From the NCBI GenBank assembly GCA_964609825.1, contig CAZSSH010000005.1:386248-450247 (forward strand): a stretch of DNA of 64,000 nucleotides, in the 5' to 3' direction. The notes beneath the pieces are model-generated. The model had not been told where the DNA came from. It saw only the letters and a list, made by a program, of their open reading frames with translations, and searched no databases. Each line of letters begins with the position of its first letter. Position 1 is the stretch's first letter. Positions 42,704 to 51,857 of this stretch are shown one piece after another. This DNA is from CAZSSH01 sp964609825. Its GTDB lineage: Bacteria; Verrucomicrobiota; Lentisphaeria; Victivallales; Victivallaceae. The position numbers and the translations under genes were made by a program.

Positions 42704-45013
42704 TTATGGCTCAAGTTGGCGCAGCACCAAGGTGCTCCCCGGTTTGACCGACAGTATTTGATTGCCTCTAAAAAACTCTTTTGCTGGCAGCAACCGGTAG
42801 GTTTTGCCGTTGTCCGGCAATCGAAAGGTAAACTCGCGGTCGGTTGACGCATTCATCGCCACTACAAAGGGACCGTAATCCAGGCGGTAAAACAAGCCGC
42901 GGCCGGCATAGGGGCTCTCGTCGCCCGGTTTGAATTTAATCTCCGCCGGGATTTGGGCAATCGGCAAAACTTCGCCGGTGTGGGCCGATTTGAGCACCTT
43001 TTCGTTGGGATAACGGAGCTTTGCCCCGCCGTCGCCAAAGCCGAAATTGATCCAGTTTTTGCGGGGATACTTCATCCCCGAGTCGGCAAAAATGATCTCC
43101 TCGCGCACTGTGGCAATCCGCTCGATTTCCGGCGTGAGATAATGGACTTTGGCCAAAAAATTGACTCCGTGCCGGGCGCGCCAGTAAAGTGACGCATACA
43201 AAATTTCGTCGCCGTCCTTGACCGCGACCACACCGTCGGTTTCGTCGGCAAAGACGAAATCGGGAGCGCCGGGCGACATCGGCGCCGAAATTTTGGGATC
43301 GGCCATCGCTGTAATTGCGTCATAGTGATCCGGGGTATTGAGTAACCCGATGGTGGTGCGCAATGTATTCTCCGTCATCGCGTGCTCGAGCGCCGGAAAA
43401 AACTGGCCGTCGGCAATCTGCTGTTTGGCCAGGCCGACCGCCAGGGGATCATTGGTATCAACGGCGGTTTTAAACGGCGAAGCGTCACGGCTGGCGCGTT
43501 GACCGTAAATAATGTCTCCGGGCAGCTTGGTGTCGCGCCAGCCGACGGCGGTTTCCAGTACCAGCGCCGTACGGCCATCGGCAGTCAGCAACGGATAACG
43601 GAAGTAAGAGCGCGCCCGGAAAATCTTTTGGTACGCAGCTAAAATCTCCGGGTCACCGGCCTGATCCGCGGTCGGCCGGGTCGAGTCGTAAATCGAGCCT
43701 ACCCAGTCCAGCACTTCGCCGTAACTGCCCACATAGCCAAGCTCGCGGGTCATAAATTTGGGAGTCAGCACATAATAGTCTTTGCCAGCGGGCCAGGTCG
43801 CTTTGCCGTTTTTGTCCAAACTTCCCGACCACGGCAGCAAGCCCACCGATTCTTTGAGAAAGCCCAACGTAATCTCCGCGGGCAGGGCCGCCTCAGGGGC
43901 GAGGAGCGCCAACGCCCGGTTGTTCCACTGTAAATTCATATCGATAATCATCGACTGGTTGGTGTACATCCGCCGGTGGGTGGAGAGGTAATTGACTCCG
44001 AGCGCAAACAATTTGGCCCACGCCGCGCGGCGGGGCATGTTTTGGCCGTCGACGGTCAACGGCTCATCGAGCTTGGACTCAAGCTCCGGCCACAGCCGGA
44101 CGGTTGCCTCGCCCAGTCCGGCAAAGGCGTACCAGTCAGGGTTCCACGTCGAGCGGTCGCCGGTGGTCAGGTCGGGGTTGGGAATCCACGTTTTGCAGTA
44201 ATCGTCGGTGCCGGAGAGTACGGCACGGATGACCGCCGGATTATGCCAAGCCGCACTCCACTTGACAAAATAAGCGCGGGCCAAAAACTGCAACTGCATT
44301 TGATTGAGCGGTTTTTTGCTCTCAAGCAATCCTTTGAGCGTGCGGTTGACCCGATCCTTGAGAGCGCTGAAATCGGCGGCCGCCGGTTGGCCCGCCACCG
44401 GTTTTACCGCCCCCCTTTTGGGGGTGACGGCCAAAAAGCCGTCGGTGTGCGAGTACATAGTATAAATGCCGCGCGATGGGGTAGTCATCGGCTTTTGGTA
44501 ATGTTTGAAATCCTTGGCATACCCCCAAACCGGACCGGAGGCGTAAATTGCAACTTTTACCTCACTTTTGCCGCGGGTAAGCTCAAGCGGCAAAACGGTC
44601 GTGAGGTAAACAAACCGGCCCGCAAATTGCGGTGCATTGGCCCCGTGATCCAAAATGTCATAATCGCCCAAGTGGCGGTAGCCGAGTTGTTTTCCGTCAA
44701 TATAAAGATAGAGCAAATTGTCGTTGACCTCGCCGCCCCAGAGTTTTACCGTCAGATAATTGATCTTGACGGGATCGATTTTGAGTGTAAACTCTATCGG
44801 CTTGCTCTCAAAATAATCGTTGGCCGGAGGCTCAATCAATCGGCATACTTCCCCTGCGCCGCCACTCTCCGTCCGCGATGCCGCTGCTGTCAGTGCATGT
44901 GCCGACTCCGAGGCCGGGTCGCCGAAATTGACGGCGTCGATTACCGCGCCGGAAACGCCCGAAACGAGCGTCAGCGAGAGTGCGACGATAATTTTTTGAG
45001 CAAGACAATTCAT
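42704..45013 (-). CDS. Large secreted protein with GH127-type beta-sandwich, paralogue of the 49548 gene
   Basis: 769 residues with a signal peptide ending near residue 22 (GVSGA). Residues 87-160 (LTVKLWGGEVNDNLLYLYID, then GKQLGYRHLGDYD) form a module shared with the GH127 C-terminus. A helical region (about 215-560) may be an alpha-toroid (LKDRVNRTLKGLLES, FLARAYFVKWSAAWHNP), and the C-terminal part is beta-rich (DETDGVVAVKDGDEILYASL). The overall order, toroid then beta domain, resembles heparinase- or alginate-lyase-like enzymes, but HxHxDxGSF is absent. No family recognised. Its paralogue is in locus 3 (49548-51848). Function: probably glycan cleavage outside the cytoplasm. Confidence 0.6.
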   Translation of the reverse strand: MNCLAQKIIVALSLTLVSGVSGAVIDAVNFGDPASESAHALTAAASRTESGGAGEVCRLIEPPANDYFESKPIEFTLKIDPVKINYLTVKLWGGEVNDNLLYLYIDGKQLGYRHLGDYDILDHGANAPQFAGRFVYLTTVLPLELTRGKSEVKVAIYASGPVWGYAKDFKHYQKPMTTPSRGIYTMYSHTDGFLAVTPKRGAVKPVAGQPAAADFSALKDRVNRTLKGLLESKKPLNQMQLQFLARAYFVKWSAAWHNPAVIRAVLSGTDDYCKTWIPNPDLTTGDRSTWNPDWYAFAGLGEATVRLWPELESKLDEPLTVDGQNMPRRAAWAKLFALGVNYLSTHRRMYTNQSMIIDMNLQWNNRALALLAPEAALPAEITLGFLKESVGLLPWSGSLDKNGKATWPAGKDYYVLTPKFMTRELGYVGSYGEVLDWVGSIYDSTRPTADQAGDPEILAAYQKIFRARSYFRYPLLTADGRTALVLETAVGWRDTKLPGDIIYGQRASRDASPFKTAVDTNDPLAVGLAKQQIADGQFFPALEHAMTENTLRTTIGLLNTPDHYDAITAMADPKISAPMSPGAPDFVFADETDGVVAVKDGDEILYASLYWRARHGVNFLAKVHYLTPEIERIATVREEIIFADSGMKYPRKNWINFGFGDGGAKLRYPNEKVLKSAHTGEVLPIAQIPAEIKFKPGDESPYAGRGLFYRLDYGPFVVAMNASTDREFTFRLPDNGKTYRLLPAKEFFRGNQILSVKPGSTLVLRQLEP

Positions 45014-45028
45014 AAAAAACGTTCCAAG

Positions 45029-47251
45029 TTATTTGGTCAACCCAAAGCGGCGATTTACCGGCGCGGCCGATTGAAATTCTCCCTGTCTGCCGTATTGATA
45101 AGCAACGACCGAAACTTCAACGGGGTATTTGGCCCCGGCGGGAATGGGGGTAAAAATCAACTCGTCGCCCTTGAGATACGCCGGGCCGTACTCGACATAA
45201 TATTCGACCGGCATCCCGGTATTGACCTTGGCATTGAGTTTGACCGACTTCGTGCCCGCCTTTTGGTCGGTGATGGCCGGGAAATCAATCTTTTGATAAA
45301 TTCCCTTATCATTGCTGCGCGGGATATTCATCACCGACTGGAGGACGATCCGCTGGTACTGATCGTTGCCGGGATAGACCGCCAGCATGTAAATTTCGCC
45401 GGTGCGGCGGCTGGTGGTTAAGCCGAAGCGGTCAAAGCGCACCGCCATCGTTTCGCCGTCAATCGCCACTACCGGACCGCAGATCGGCACGATCCGGATA
45501 TTTTGGACATCGTCGCCGTGCTCTATTTTTTCGCCGATTTTTTTGCCGCTCCAGCCGACGGCGCGCCCCTCGGTCACATTGTCGATAAAGGTACCTTTGA
45601 GTTTAAAACTGAGGCCGTCCGCCTCCGGAATGAATTTGGGATGAATTTGGGCATGGTCTTTGCGGTCGGGCAAAACGTCACCCGCTTGGACGTAACCCAA
45701 CAGCGCAAGTTTTTTGCCGTCATAGCGCTTTTGATATGCGGCCAAAATTTTCGCATTTTCTTCGTCAAACACCCAGTTTTTTTCTTCGCCGTAGCGGGTA
45801 ACCTCACCGCGGTAATCCTTGGCCGGGGCGGGATTATGGCGGTAGGGCTGTCCGGGTTGCCAAAAGTCCATGTACCAGCCCGACTCGGGGAGCACCGGCG
45901 CGAGTTTGCCGTCATCGCGGTTGCGCGCCTGATCGGCCCGACTCAAAAAGTAGCCTAGGTAATCGATAATATCATCATTGATGTCAAAGTGGCCGCTCGC
46001 CGGGTCGGAGACCAAGCTGAATGTTAAACCGGGGACATTTTTATCCAGCACCACATTGCGGCGGTTGGTTTTGCCGCCGGAGTATGCGCCGTCACGGACC
46101 AGAAACGGGATGCCTTTGAGGGTTTTAAGGGTGTCGGCGTCAAAAGGTGCGGCGCCTTTCCAGTCATGATTCCACTCGACTCCGGGAGTGCTGCCGTCAT
46201 AAGATATTCCGGCCAGCGCCCGTTGGGGCTGCCATGCCGCCAATTCGTACGGAAACGAGGCCATCGCCGAGTGCCCGATCCCGATCAAGGGAGCCTTGGT
46301 CAGCTCGGGATAGCCGGAAGTTTCAGCAAGATCAACAAATAAATCACTCATTGATTGCGCCTGCTTGGCGTCTTTAAAGTTAAAGCTTGAGCCAAACGGT
46401 GACGGACCGATCCAGACGGCGGCGTAATTGAGTTTTTGCAGATACTCGCGAAATTTTGGGTGCTCCAAAATCGGGCGCTCAAGCATGTTGAATTGTCCGA
46501 CCACGATGCCGCGCACTTTGGCCGTGTCGGGCGGGATGTACAAATAAGCCACCGGTGGCAGATTATTTTCGCCGGATATCACGCCGCGCATCGGGATCGC
46601 CCATTGCCAGACGGCAGTGTCAAGCATCAGTTCGTGCAACGGCGATTTGGCGTCTTTGGCCGCAGGAACCGGGGCATACGCGCCGGTGATCATGGAGCCT
46701 TTGAATTTGCTCTTTTCGTCCCAATAACGGCAAAACTGTTTGCCGTCAATCGAGTAAAACATAACGACCAATTTCTTTTTGCCGGGTGCCGGGTCGTCTT
46801 TGCCCTCGACGCCGAGGGTGGCAAAGTCAAGTGTGACTTCGCGGCCGGAGTTAATGATATCGGCCATTTTAGCAGTCACATTGATGTATTTCCGCTGATC
46901 TCCGAGCCAGGCGCTGCCGAGCTTGAAGTTTTCCGACACGGGGGTATTGGCGGCGATACCGTCAAAGGAGCGGTCGTTGAGAACAACGGTTTTTTCCGTG
47001 CCGTCGTTGTCTTTAAAATGTACCGCCAGTTGCTTGGCCTTGCCTGGGAGCGGGTCCTGCCCGGAGAGTTTGATGCCGTCAAGCCAACCCAGATACAAGT
47101 CGTCATTGACCTTAGTCTGCAAAAAACCGGGAGTAATATCGACCCATTTGTCGCTTGCACCGTACTTGACGTCGAGGATTTGGAGGGCGGACAGCGCCGG
47201 AATCAGCGCCGCGGCCAACAAGGTGGTGATAACCGACTTTTTCATAACCAT
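45029..47251 (-). CDS. Secreted alpha/beta hydrolase with two N-terminal DUF3395-like domains (locus 2)
   Basis: 740 residues; signal peptide to about residue 22. Two similar beta-sandwich units follow (24-100 and 101-178). The first, ILDVKYGASDKWVDITPGF followed by DPLPGKAKQLAVHFKD, matches the YG-D-T-DPxPGxxKxLxVxY pattern of DUF3395/DNAJC11-C-like domains. An alpha/beta-hydrolase core then runs from about 245, with Ser328 in GIGHSAMASFP as nucleophile and a possible catalytic His in SGHFDINDDI. C-terminal beta domains follow. It may be a carbohydrate esterase or acyl hydrolase. A close paralogue lies at 53942-56155. Confidence 0.7.
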   Translation of the reverse strand: MVMKKSVITTLLAAALIPALSALQILDVKYGASDKWVDITPGFLQTKVNDDLYLGWLDGIKLSGQDPLPGKAKQLAVHFKDNDGTEKTVVLNDRSFDGIAANTPVSENFKLGSAWLGDQRKYINVTAKMADIINSGREVTLDFATLGVEGKDDPAPGKKKLVVMFYSIDGKQFCRYWDEKSKFKGSMITGAYAPVPAAKDAKSPLHELMLDTAVWQWAIPMRGVISGENNLPPVAYLYIPPDTAKVRGIVVGQFNMLERPILEHPKFREYLQKLNYAAVWIGPSPFGSSFNFKDAKQAQSMSDLFVDLAETSGYPELTKAPLIGIGHSAMASFPYELAAWQPQRALAGISYDGSTPGVEWNHDWKGAAPFDADTLKTLKGIPFLVRDGAYSGGKTNRRNVVLDKNVPGLTFSLVSDPASGHFDINDDIIDYLGYFLSRADQARNRDDGKLAPVLPESGWYMDFWQPGQPYRHNPAPAKDYRGEVTRYGEEKNWVFDEENAKILAAYQKRYDGKKLALLGYVQAGDVLPDRKDHAQIHPKFIPEADGLSFKLKGTFIDNVTEGRAVGWSGKKIGEKIEHGDDVQNIRIVPICGPVVAIDGETMAVRFDRFGLTTSRRTGEIYMLAVYPGNDQYQRIVLQSVMNIPRSNDKGIYQKIDFPAITDQKAGTKSVKLNAKVNTGMPVEYYVEYGPAYLKGDELIFTPIPAGAKYPVEVSVVAYQYGRQGEFQSAAPVNRRFGLTK

Positions 47252-47276
47252 GTTACCCGATGTTTGATTTCATCTA

Positions 47277-48113
47277 TTATTGAGCGTTGCCGACCCAGAG
47301 GCCCATGCCGGCGGCGGTGTTTTGCTGATAATTTTCGGCCGTCATTTTGCTCACGGTGGCGCGGGGGAGCAGACTTTGGACGTTGCCGGCGACAAAGAGG
47401 TAATTCCAGCTGCCGCTGTGGGTTGGAGCCGAGTCGGAGTAGCTGCCGGAGGGCAAGCCCATCAGATTTTCGGCGATGACCGACTGTTGCGCCTGCGGAC
47501 GCATGATATTGCCGTAACTGGTTTGCTCCATACGGATGTTAACCGGGTTGGGGCGGTCGGCGATAAAGATAAAGTGGCTTGAGTTTTTTACGCTGCCCGC
47601 TTTTTTACAGCTGCCCGCGGTGCCGTTGGCATTGGACGACCACAAGGCCAATGTCTTGGTCTTGGGGTTGGCCCCCTGCGAGGTGTTGTAGGCATAAGAC
47701 CGGAGCGCGTAGCCGGTGGTGGTGTTGCTTTTGATCATCGGGTCGGAGGGGCAGACAAAACCTTTAAAACTGGTGGTGGAAACTACGCTCTTGTCACTGC
47801 GCACGCTGTGGGTCAGATAAGCGCCCAGCCCGGAGTCAAAAAAGGTGTTCCCGGCACCGCTGTACTTTAAATAAGGAATCACGTAATCATTGTTGTCGCT
47901 TGAGTACATTGCTCCGGCCAGTCCGATCTGCTTGAGATTGTTGCCGCAGCTGGCGGTGCGGCCCTTTTCGCGCGCTTTGTTTAACGCCGGAAGCAGCATC
48001 GAAGCCAAAATAGCGATGATGGCAATCACTACCAAGAGCTCGATAAGAGTAAAGTCTCGTGATCTTTGGGTGGCGAAGCACGTGGATTTGGAGATCATTA
48101 TTTGCTTTTTCAT
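47277..48113 (-). CDS. Prepilin-type exported protein (DUF1559-like), locus 2
   Basis: 278 residues from the ATG at 48113, with GGAGGA 7 bases upstream. A 20-residue leader ends in Asp before FTLIELLVVIAIIAIL (Phe21), then ASMLLPALNKAREKG and CGNNLKQIGLAGAMYSSDNN. The C-terminal motif is HSGSWNYLFVAG, an H-X9-AG variant of H-X9-DG. It follows the LacI gene by 76 bases and precedes the alpha/beta hydrolase by 25. Expected to be processed by a prepilin peptidase and assembled or displayed outside; the unusual residue before the cleavage site is discussed under findings. Confidence 0.85.
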   Translation of the reverse strand: MKKQIMISKSTCFATQRSRDFTLIELLVVIAIIAILASMLLPALNKAREKGRTASCGNNLKQIGLAGAMYSSDNNDYVIPYLKYSGAGNTFFDSGLGAYLTHSVRSDKSVVSTTSFKGFVCPSDPMIKSNTTTGYALRSYAYNTSQGANPKTKTLALWSSNANGTAGSCKKAGSVKNSSHFIFIADRPNPVNIRMEQTSYGNIMRPQAQQSVIAENLMGLPSGSYSDSAPTHSGSWNYLFVAGNVQSLLPRATVSKMTAENYQQNTAAGMGLWVGNAQ

Positions 48114-48189
48114 GATGACGTCCTCCCTTTTTGGGGTGTGTTTGTTTATGGGTGCAAGCAATTAAAAATATCGGATGATTTCAGACTAT

Positions 48190-49224
48190 TTATGCAAACA
48201 ACTTGTTGTTGCCGACAACGAGCTCTGGTTTGACAAAAATTTCACAACTGTAAGGCGTACCCTCGGCATTGATCCGGCGCAACAGATGTGAGACCGCCAG
48301 CTCGGCGACCTTACCCATTTTAATGTCGATGGAGGCCGGACGCGGCGAAAAATAACGGAGCAATGCCTCCTCGGCGTTGCAACCGATGGCGTCAAGCCGG
48401 CCGGTGGGGTATCCGGCGGCGCGCAACTCATTGCACACGCCGAGCATGATATCGTCCGCGCAAAAAAAGGCGCCGGTAATGCCGTCGGAGTTTTTCTGGA
48501 ACTCTCCGGCCAGTTTGCGAAAGGTAACCGTGCTCTCATCCTCGCGTTTACTATCAAAGGAAGTTACTTGCATCCCGAGCTCGGCGGCACGCTGCGTAAA
48601 GCGGTGAATGCGCTCGCAAAACCCGGTATGCTCCAAATTGGAGTTAAACACCGCCACTTTGCGGTGACCGTGGGAGGACAGATACTCGGCGGCGATGACG
48701 CCGACGGCGCTGTTGTCGTAAAGGATGTGATCAAAGCGGTGATCCGGGTCATTGTGCTCTCGGAAACACCAGACCGCCGGGATGTTGGCCAGTTGTTTTT
48801 GCAAAAGCTGAAAAATCTCCGGCGACTCGGAGTGGCCAAAAATAATCACACCGTCACAGTTTTTGGCGTCGAGACAAGCGGGAATGCTCTGATCGGGGGT
48901 GAGGTGGGCCATTTGCAGCGTCAGCTGCTTCTCGATCAAAACCCGCTGGAGGTTGCCGATCAAAATCGGAAATGCCGGACGGCGGAGCATTTCCTCCGGC
49001 GACAGATCCGAGACCGATAAAAAGACGATGACACCGGTGCGGATTCCGGCGCGCCCCTCGGTTTTGGGACCGGGACGGCGGATGCTCGGCTGGTAGTTGA
49101 CGCGGGAAATAATCTCGCGGATCCGCCCGGCCGCTTCCGGGGAAACTTTCTCCGGACGGTTTAAATAGCGCGAGACAGTACTGATACTGACATTGGCTGC
49201 TTTGGCGATTTCGACGATTGACAT
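48190..49224 (-). CDS. LacI-family regulator of glycan locus 2
   Basis: 344 residues. Helix-turn-helix SIVEIAKAANVSISTVSRYL, hinge VNYQPSIRRPGPKTEG and a periplasmic-binding-protein-like core (CDGVIIFGHSESPEIF, YDNSAVGVIAAEYLSSHGH, DIMLGVCNELRAAGYP). It is a paralogue of the regulator at 62455: both keep MSIV, RPGPKTE, AVWCFREH and a closing segment VKPELV. Probably represses its own operon (prepilin-like gene through GH127) until an oligosaccharide binds. Promoter at 49263-49291; GGGAAG serves as RBS. Confidence 0.88.
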   Translation of the reverse strand: MSIVEIAKAANVSISTVSRYLNRPEKVSPEAAGRIREIISRVNYQPSIRRPGPKTEGRAGIRTGVIVFLSVSDLSPEEMLRRPAFPILIGNLQRVLIEKQLTLQMAHLTPDQSIPACLDAKNCDGVIIFGHSESPEIFQLLQKQLANIPAVWCFREHNDPDHRFDHILYDNSAVGVIAAEYLSSHGHRKVAVFNSNLEHTGFCERIHRFTQRAAELGMQVTSFDSKREDESTVTFRKLAGEFQKNSDGITGAFFCADDIMLGVCNELRAAGYPTGRLDAIGCNAEEALLRYFSPRPASIDIKMGKVAELAVSHLLRRINAEGTPYSCEIFVKPELVVGNNKLFA

Positions 49225-49262
49225 TTTTCAAACTTCCCGAATTGGTTTTTATTACTACTATA

Positions 49263-49291
49263 ATTATACCCTAAAACAAAGGCAAAGTCAA
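49263..49291 (-). promoter_or_regulatory. Promoter of glycan locus 2
   Basis: On the minus strand TTGACT (49286-49291) and TATAAT (49263-49268), spacer 17. Immediately upstream, an AT-rich block containing AATTGATAAATTTTCA resembles the block upstream of the locus 3 promoter. Confidence 0.6.
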
Positions 49292-49489
49292 GTTATTTTG
49301 TGAAAATTTATCAATTATTTTTCATGATAAGTCATTATTATTTTTCAGTAATCAGATTCATATTAGTATATTTTCGCACAATATTAGTTTTTTTTATGTC
49401 GGAATTATCTTTTTTGTTATCAATATAGTCATGAAAATTATTTTGATATTTACCGTTAATTGTCACAGCCATGTCACGATGACAACAAT

Positions 49490-49530
49490 GGTGCGGCCGA
49501 CCGGGTCTTGGTGCCGCGGTCGGCCGCATC
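49490..49530 (-). terminator. Strong GC-rich hairpin at the end of glycan locus 3
   Basis: GCGGCCGACC (49493-49502) pairs perfectly with GGTCGGCCGC (49518-49527), and the stem extends by three more pairs including one G-T, to 49490 and 49530. It lies about 18 bases after the stop of the last locus 3 gene. The following bases on the minus strand are only moderately T-rich, so it may be a terminator or an mRNA-stabilising stem. The rest of 49292-49489 is AT-rich upstream sequence of locus 2 with no gene. Confidence 0.55.
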
Positions 49531-49547
49531 GACGATAAATGGCAGAA

Positions 49548-51848
49548 CTATTGTTTTTTGAGTACCGCCGTATCGCCGGGGGCGAGCTCCAGATTGCTGT
49601 TGCCCGCTATACTCGGGCCGTCGGGGAGTCGCCGCCAGTTGCCGGCGGGGACGACAAAGGAGTAGCGCTTGTTGATCCGGCTCGCATTGACGGCAATCTC
49701 ATAGTCGCCAAAGCTGCAATGATAAAACTCCGCTTTGCCGGTCATTGTACTGTCGCTGGTATGCTCGGCCACCGGGATTTTGGTCCCGGCCAGCAGCTGA
49801 TGGTAATTGCCGCCGGGATAGTTGAAGCGCGGCCCTCTGAACCCGTAAATCACCCAGTCGGGCCGGGTGTAAAATTCATCCGCGGGTAAGAACTCCTCGT
49901 CTTGATACACGGTGGCGATCTGCTCAAATTTGGGGGTGACGCGGTGTACCTTGGCCAGATGGTTGATGCCGAATTTGGCGCGCCAGTAGAGCTCAAAAAA
50001 GTTAATTTCGTCGCCGTCCTTAAAAGCCACGACTCCAATCTCGGGGTCGCCGAAAACGAAATCACCGCCCCGCATCGGCATCATCGCCGGGACTCCGGCA
50101 AGTTTGCTTTGGATGACTTGATATTGCGTGGGAAAATGAAGCATCCGGACGAAATCCGGGCGCTGTCCCGGTTTGAGGCTCTCTGCAACATTGTCCCCCA
50201 GACAGCCGTCCTCAACCATTGCCTTAAAGGCGCTCAAAAGTTGCGAATTTAAGGTATAATAAATACTTCGCAAGTCCAAATTTTTGCCGACATATGAAGG
50301 TTCGCCGGGGAAGTGCGCGTTGCGCCAGTCGATGTAGACCTCGAGCCGCATCACCGGGTGATTATCCGCCGTTACTCCGGGATAGCGAAAAATCGTCCGG
50401 GCAATCGCGGCATCTTGCATCACTTGGTAAATCTCCGGGTCGCCCTGTCCGGTTTTGCGGTCAATGGTCCCTTCGTAAATATCGGCACTGGTCCAAATGG
50501 TGCTCTCTCCGTAATTGCCGACATAGCCCCACTCTTTGGAGAGGCGTTTTTGCGTCAATTCGTAATAATTTTGTCCCGGCGTATTTTTGGGGTCGGCAAT
50601 GCTGAGATCGGGGTTAATCCCGTGCGACCACGGGCGCAAGCCCAGAGCCTCTTTGACAAAGTTGAGCGTGATTTCCAGCGGCACGCCGCGCTTGTCATTT
50701 AAAATATGGGTTGCCCGGTTGACCCGGTGCCCGGCATTGTCGACAATCTGGGTTTGGTTGGCCAGCCAGCGGCGGTCGCGCACCAGCTGAAAGGTGCTTG
50801 CCTCCAAAACATCGCACCACAAATCCCGGCGCTTGGTCATGCCCCCCTTACCGTCGTCAATCTCCTGATCAAGTTTGCTTTGCAAGGGCTCGGCCAGCAA
50901 AATAACCGCGCTCGCGGGCGCCGCCAGCCCCGTCCAGCTCCCTTTGGCAATCACCTTGCCGGGCTCTTTGACATAACGCAGCGCCAAATCGTCCATGGCG
51001 GCAACGGCATAATCGAGTATTTGGGGATTTTGATACCCCGTTGACCAGGGAACAAAGTATGCTTCACTCAACAGCGACAAGCGCCACTCGTCGCGTCTGG
51101 GATCGCTTTTGAGGCTTTTGGCGATTTCGTCGTTGACCCGCTTTTTAACGGCGTCAAGATTGACGGCTTTGATATTTAGGGGAGGGGTGGCGGGGGCAAT
51201 TTGCGTCAGCTCAAGGTCCGCCGGCAGCGGCGCAAAGCCGGAGTTGCGGTGGGTGTAAACGGCATAAATCCCGCGGCTGTCCTGTGAGACATTTTTTTGA
51301 AATTGCGCAAAATCGTTGCCGTAGCCCCAGATTTTGCCGACGGCGCGGATGGAGACCGCGATTTCATGTTTGCCTTTGGTCGCAGTTTCGGGCAGCAAAA
51401 AGGTGGTGTAAGTAAAACGCCCCAAATACTGCGGGGCGGGGTTGGTTTCCGGCGCGGCATCGCGCGGTTCGCACTGCTCGTAATCAAGTAAATCATATTC
51501 GCCAAGGTGCATATAGCCCATTTGTTTGCCGTCGATGAGCATCATCAAGTGATCATGGGTGATATCGCCGCCCCAAAATTTGACCGTGATATAATTGCGC
51601 GCGGCAGAATCGACTTTGAGCGTAAAGCTGATGGCGTCGCTCTGCCAGCAATCCACGGCCGGTTTGAGAATTTTGCGCGCCTTGGTGTTGTAGCCGCCGG
51701 AAACAACTTTGCTTGCTTCGCCGGTAAACCGGTGCGCGGTTTCGCTGGCGGTGTCGCCGAGCAAAAGCGTGTCAAGCAAGTCATTGTCGGCGGCAAACGC
51801 GGCCAAACTCCCGGCAATCGACATAATCATGGCATAGAGCAGTTTCAT
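49548..51848 (-). CDS. Large secreted protein, paralogue of the 42704 gene (locus 3)
   Basis: 766 residues from the ATG at 51848, which has AAAGG 6 bases upstream (an ATG at 51854 has no spacing for an RBS). Signal peptide ends near residue 20 (AAFAA). The module YITVKFWGGDITHDHLMMLI followed by DGKQMGYMHLGEYD matches the locus 2 paralogue and the GH127 C-terminus. It is followed by the helical region (VNDEIAKSLKSDPR, LALRYVKEPGKVI), and the beta-rich C-terminus contains VFGDPEIGVVAFKDGDEINF. The two paralogues align over nearly their full length. No named family recognised. It is the last gene of the locus 3 operon. Confidence 0.6.
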   Translation of the reverse strand: MKLLYAMIMSIAGSLAAFAADNDLLDTLLLGDTASETAHRFTGEASKVVSGGYNTKARKILKPAVDCWQSDAISFTLKVDSAARNYITVKFWGGDITHDHLMMLIDGKQMGYMHLGEYDLLDYEQCEPRDAAPETNPAPQYLGRFTYTTFLLPETATKGKHEIAVSIRAVGKIWGYGNDFAQFQKNVSQDSRGIYAVYTHRNSGFAPLPADLELTQIAPATPPLNIKAVNLDAVKKRVNDEIAKSLKSDPRRDEWRLSLLSEAYFVPWSTGYQNPQILDYAVAAMDDLALRYVKEPGKVIAKGSWTGLAAPASAVILLAEPLQSKLDQEIDDGKGGMTKRRDLWCDVLEASTFQLVRDRRWLANQTQIVDNAGHRVNRATHILNDKRGVPLEITLNFVKEALGLRPWSHGINPDLSIADPKNTPGQNYYELTQKRLSKEWGYVGNYGESTIWTSADIYEGTIDRKTGQGDPEIYQVMQDAAIARTIFRYPGVTADNHPVMRLEVYIDWRNAHFPGEPSYVGKNLDLRSIYYTLNSQLLSAFKAMVEDGCLGDNVAESLKPGQRPDFVRMLHFPTQYQVIQSKLAGVPAMMPMRGGDFVFGDPEIGVVAFKDGDEINFFELYWRAKFGINHLAKVHRVTPKFEQIATVYQDEEFLPADEFYTRPDWVIYGFRGPRFNYPGGNYHQLLAGTKIPVAEHTSDSTMTGKAEFYHCSFGDYEIAVNASRINKRYSFVVPAGNWRRLPDGPSIAGNSNLELAPGDTAVLKKQ

Positions 51849-51857
51849 AATCATCCT

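Noticed and set aside
42688..42852. Longer N-terminus for the alpha-toroid protein
   Set aside because: The extra 54 residues overlap the upstream gene and look random; GGGAG is placed for the ATG at 42687.
43976..45421. 481-codon plus-strand frame spanning two minus-strand genes
   Set aside because: Crosses the boundary of two real genes and has no motif or RBS; an antisense shadow.
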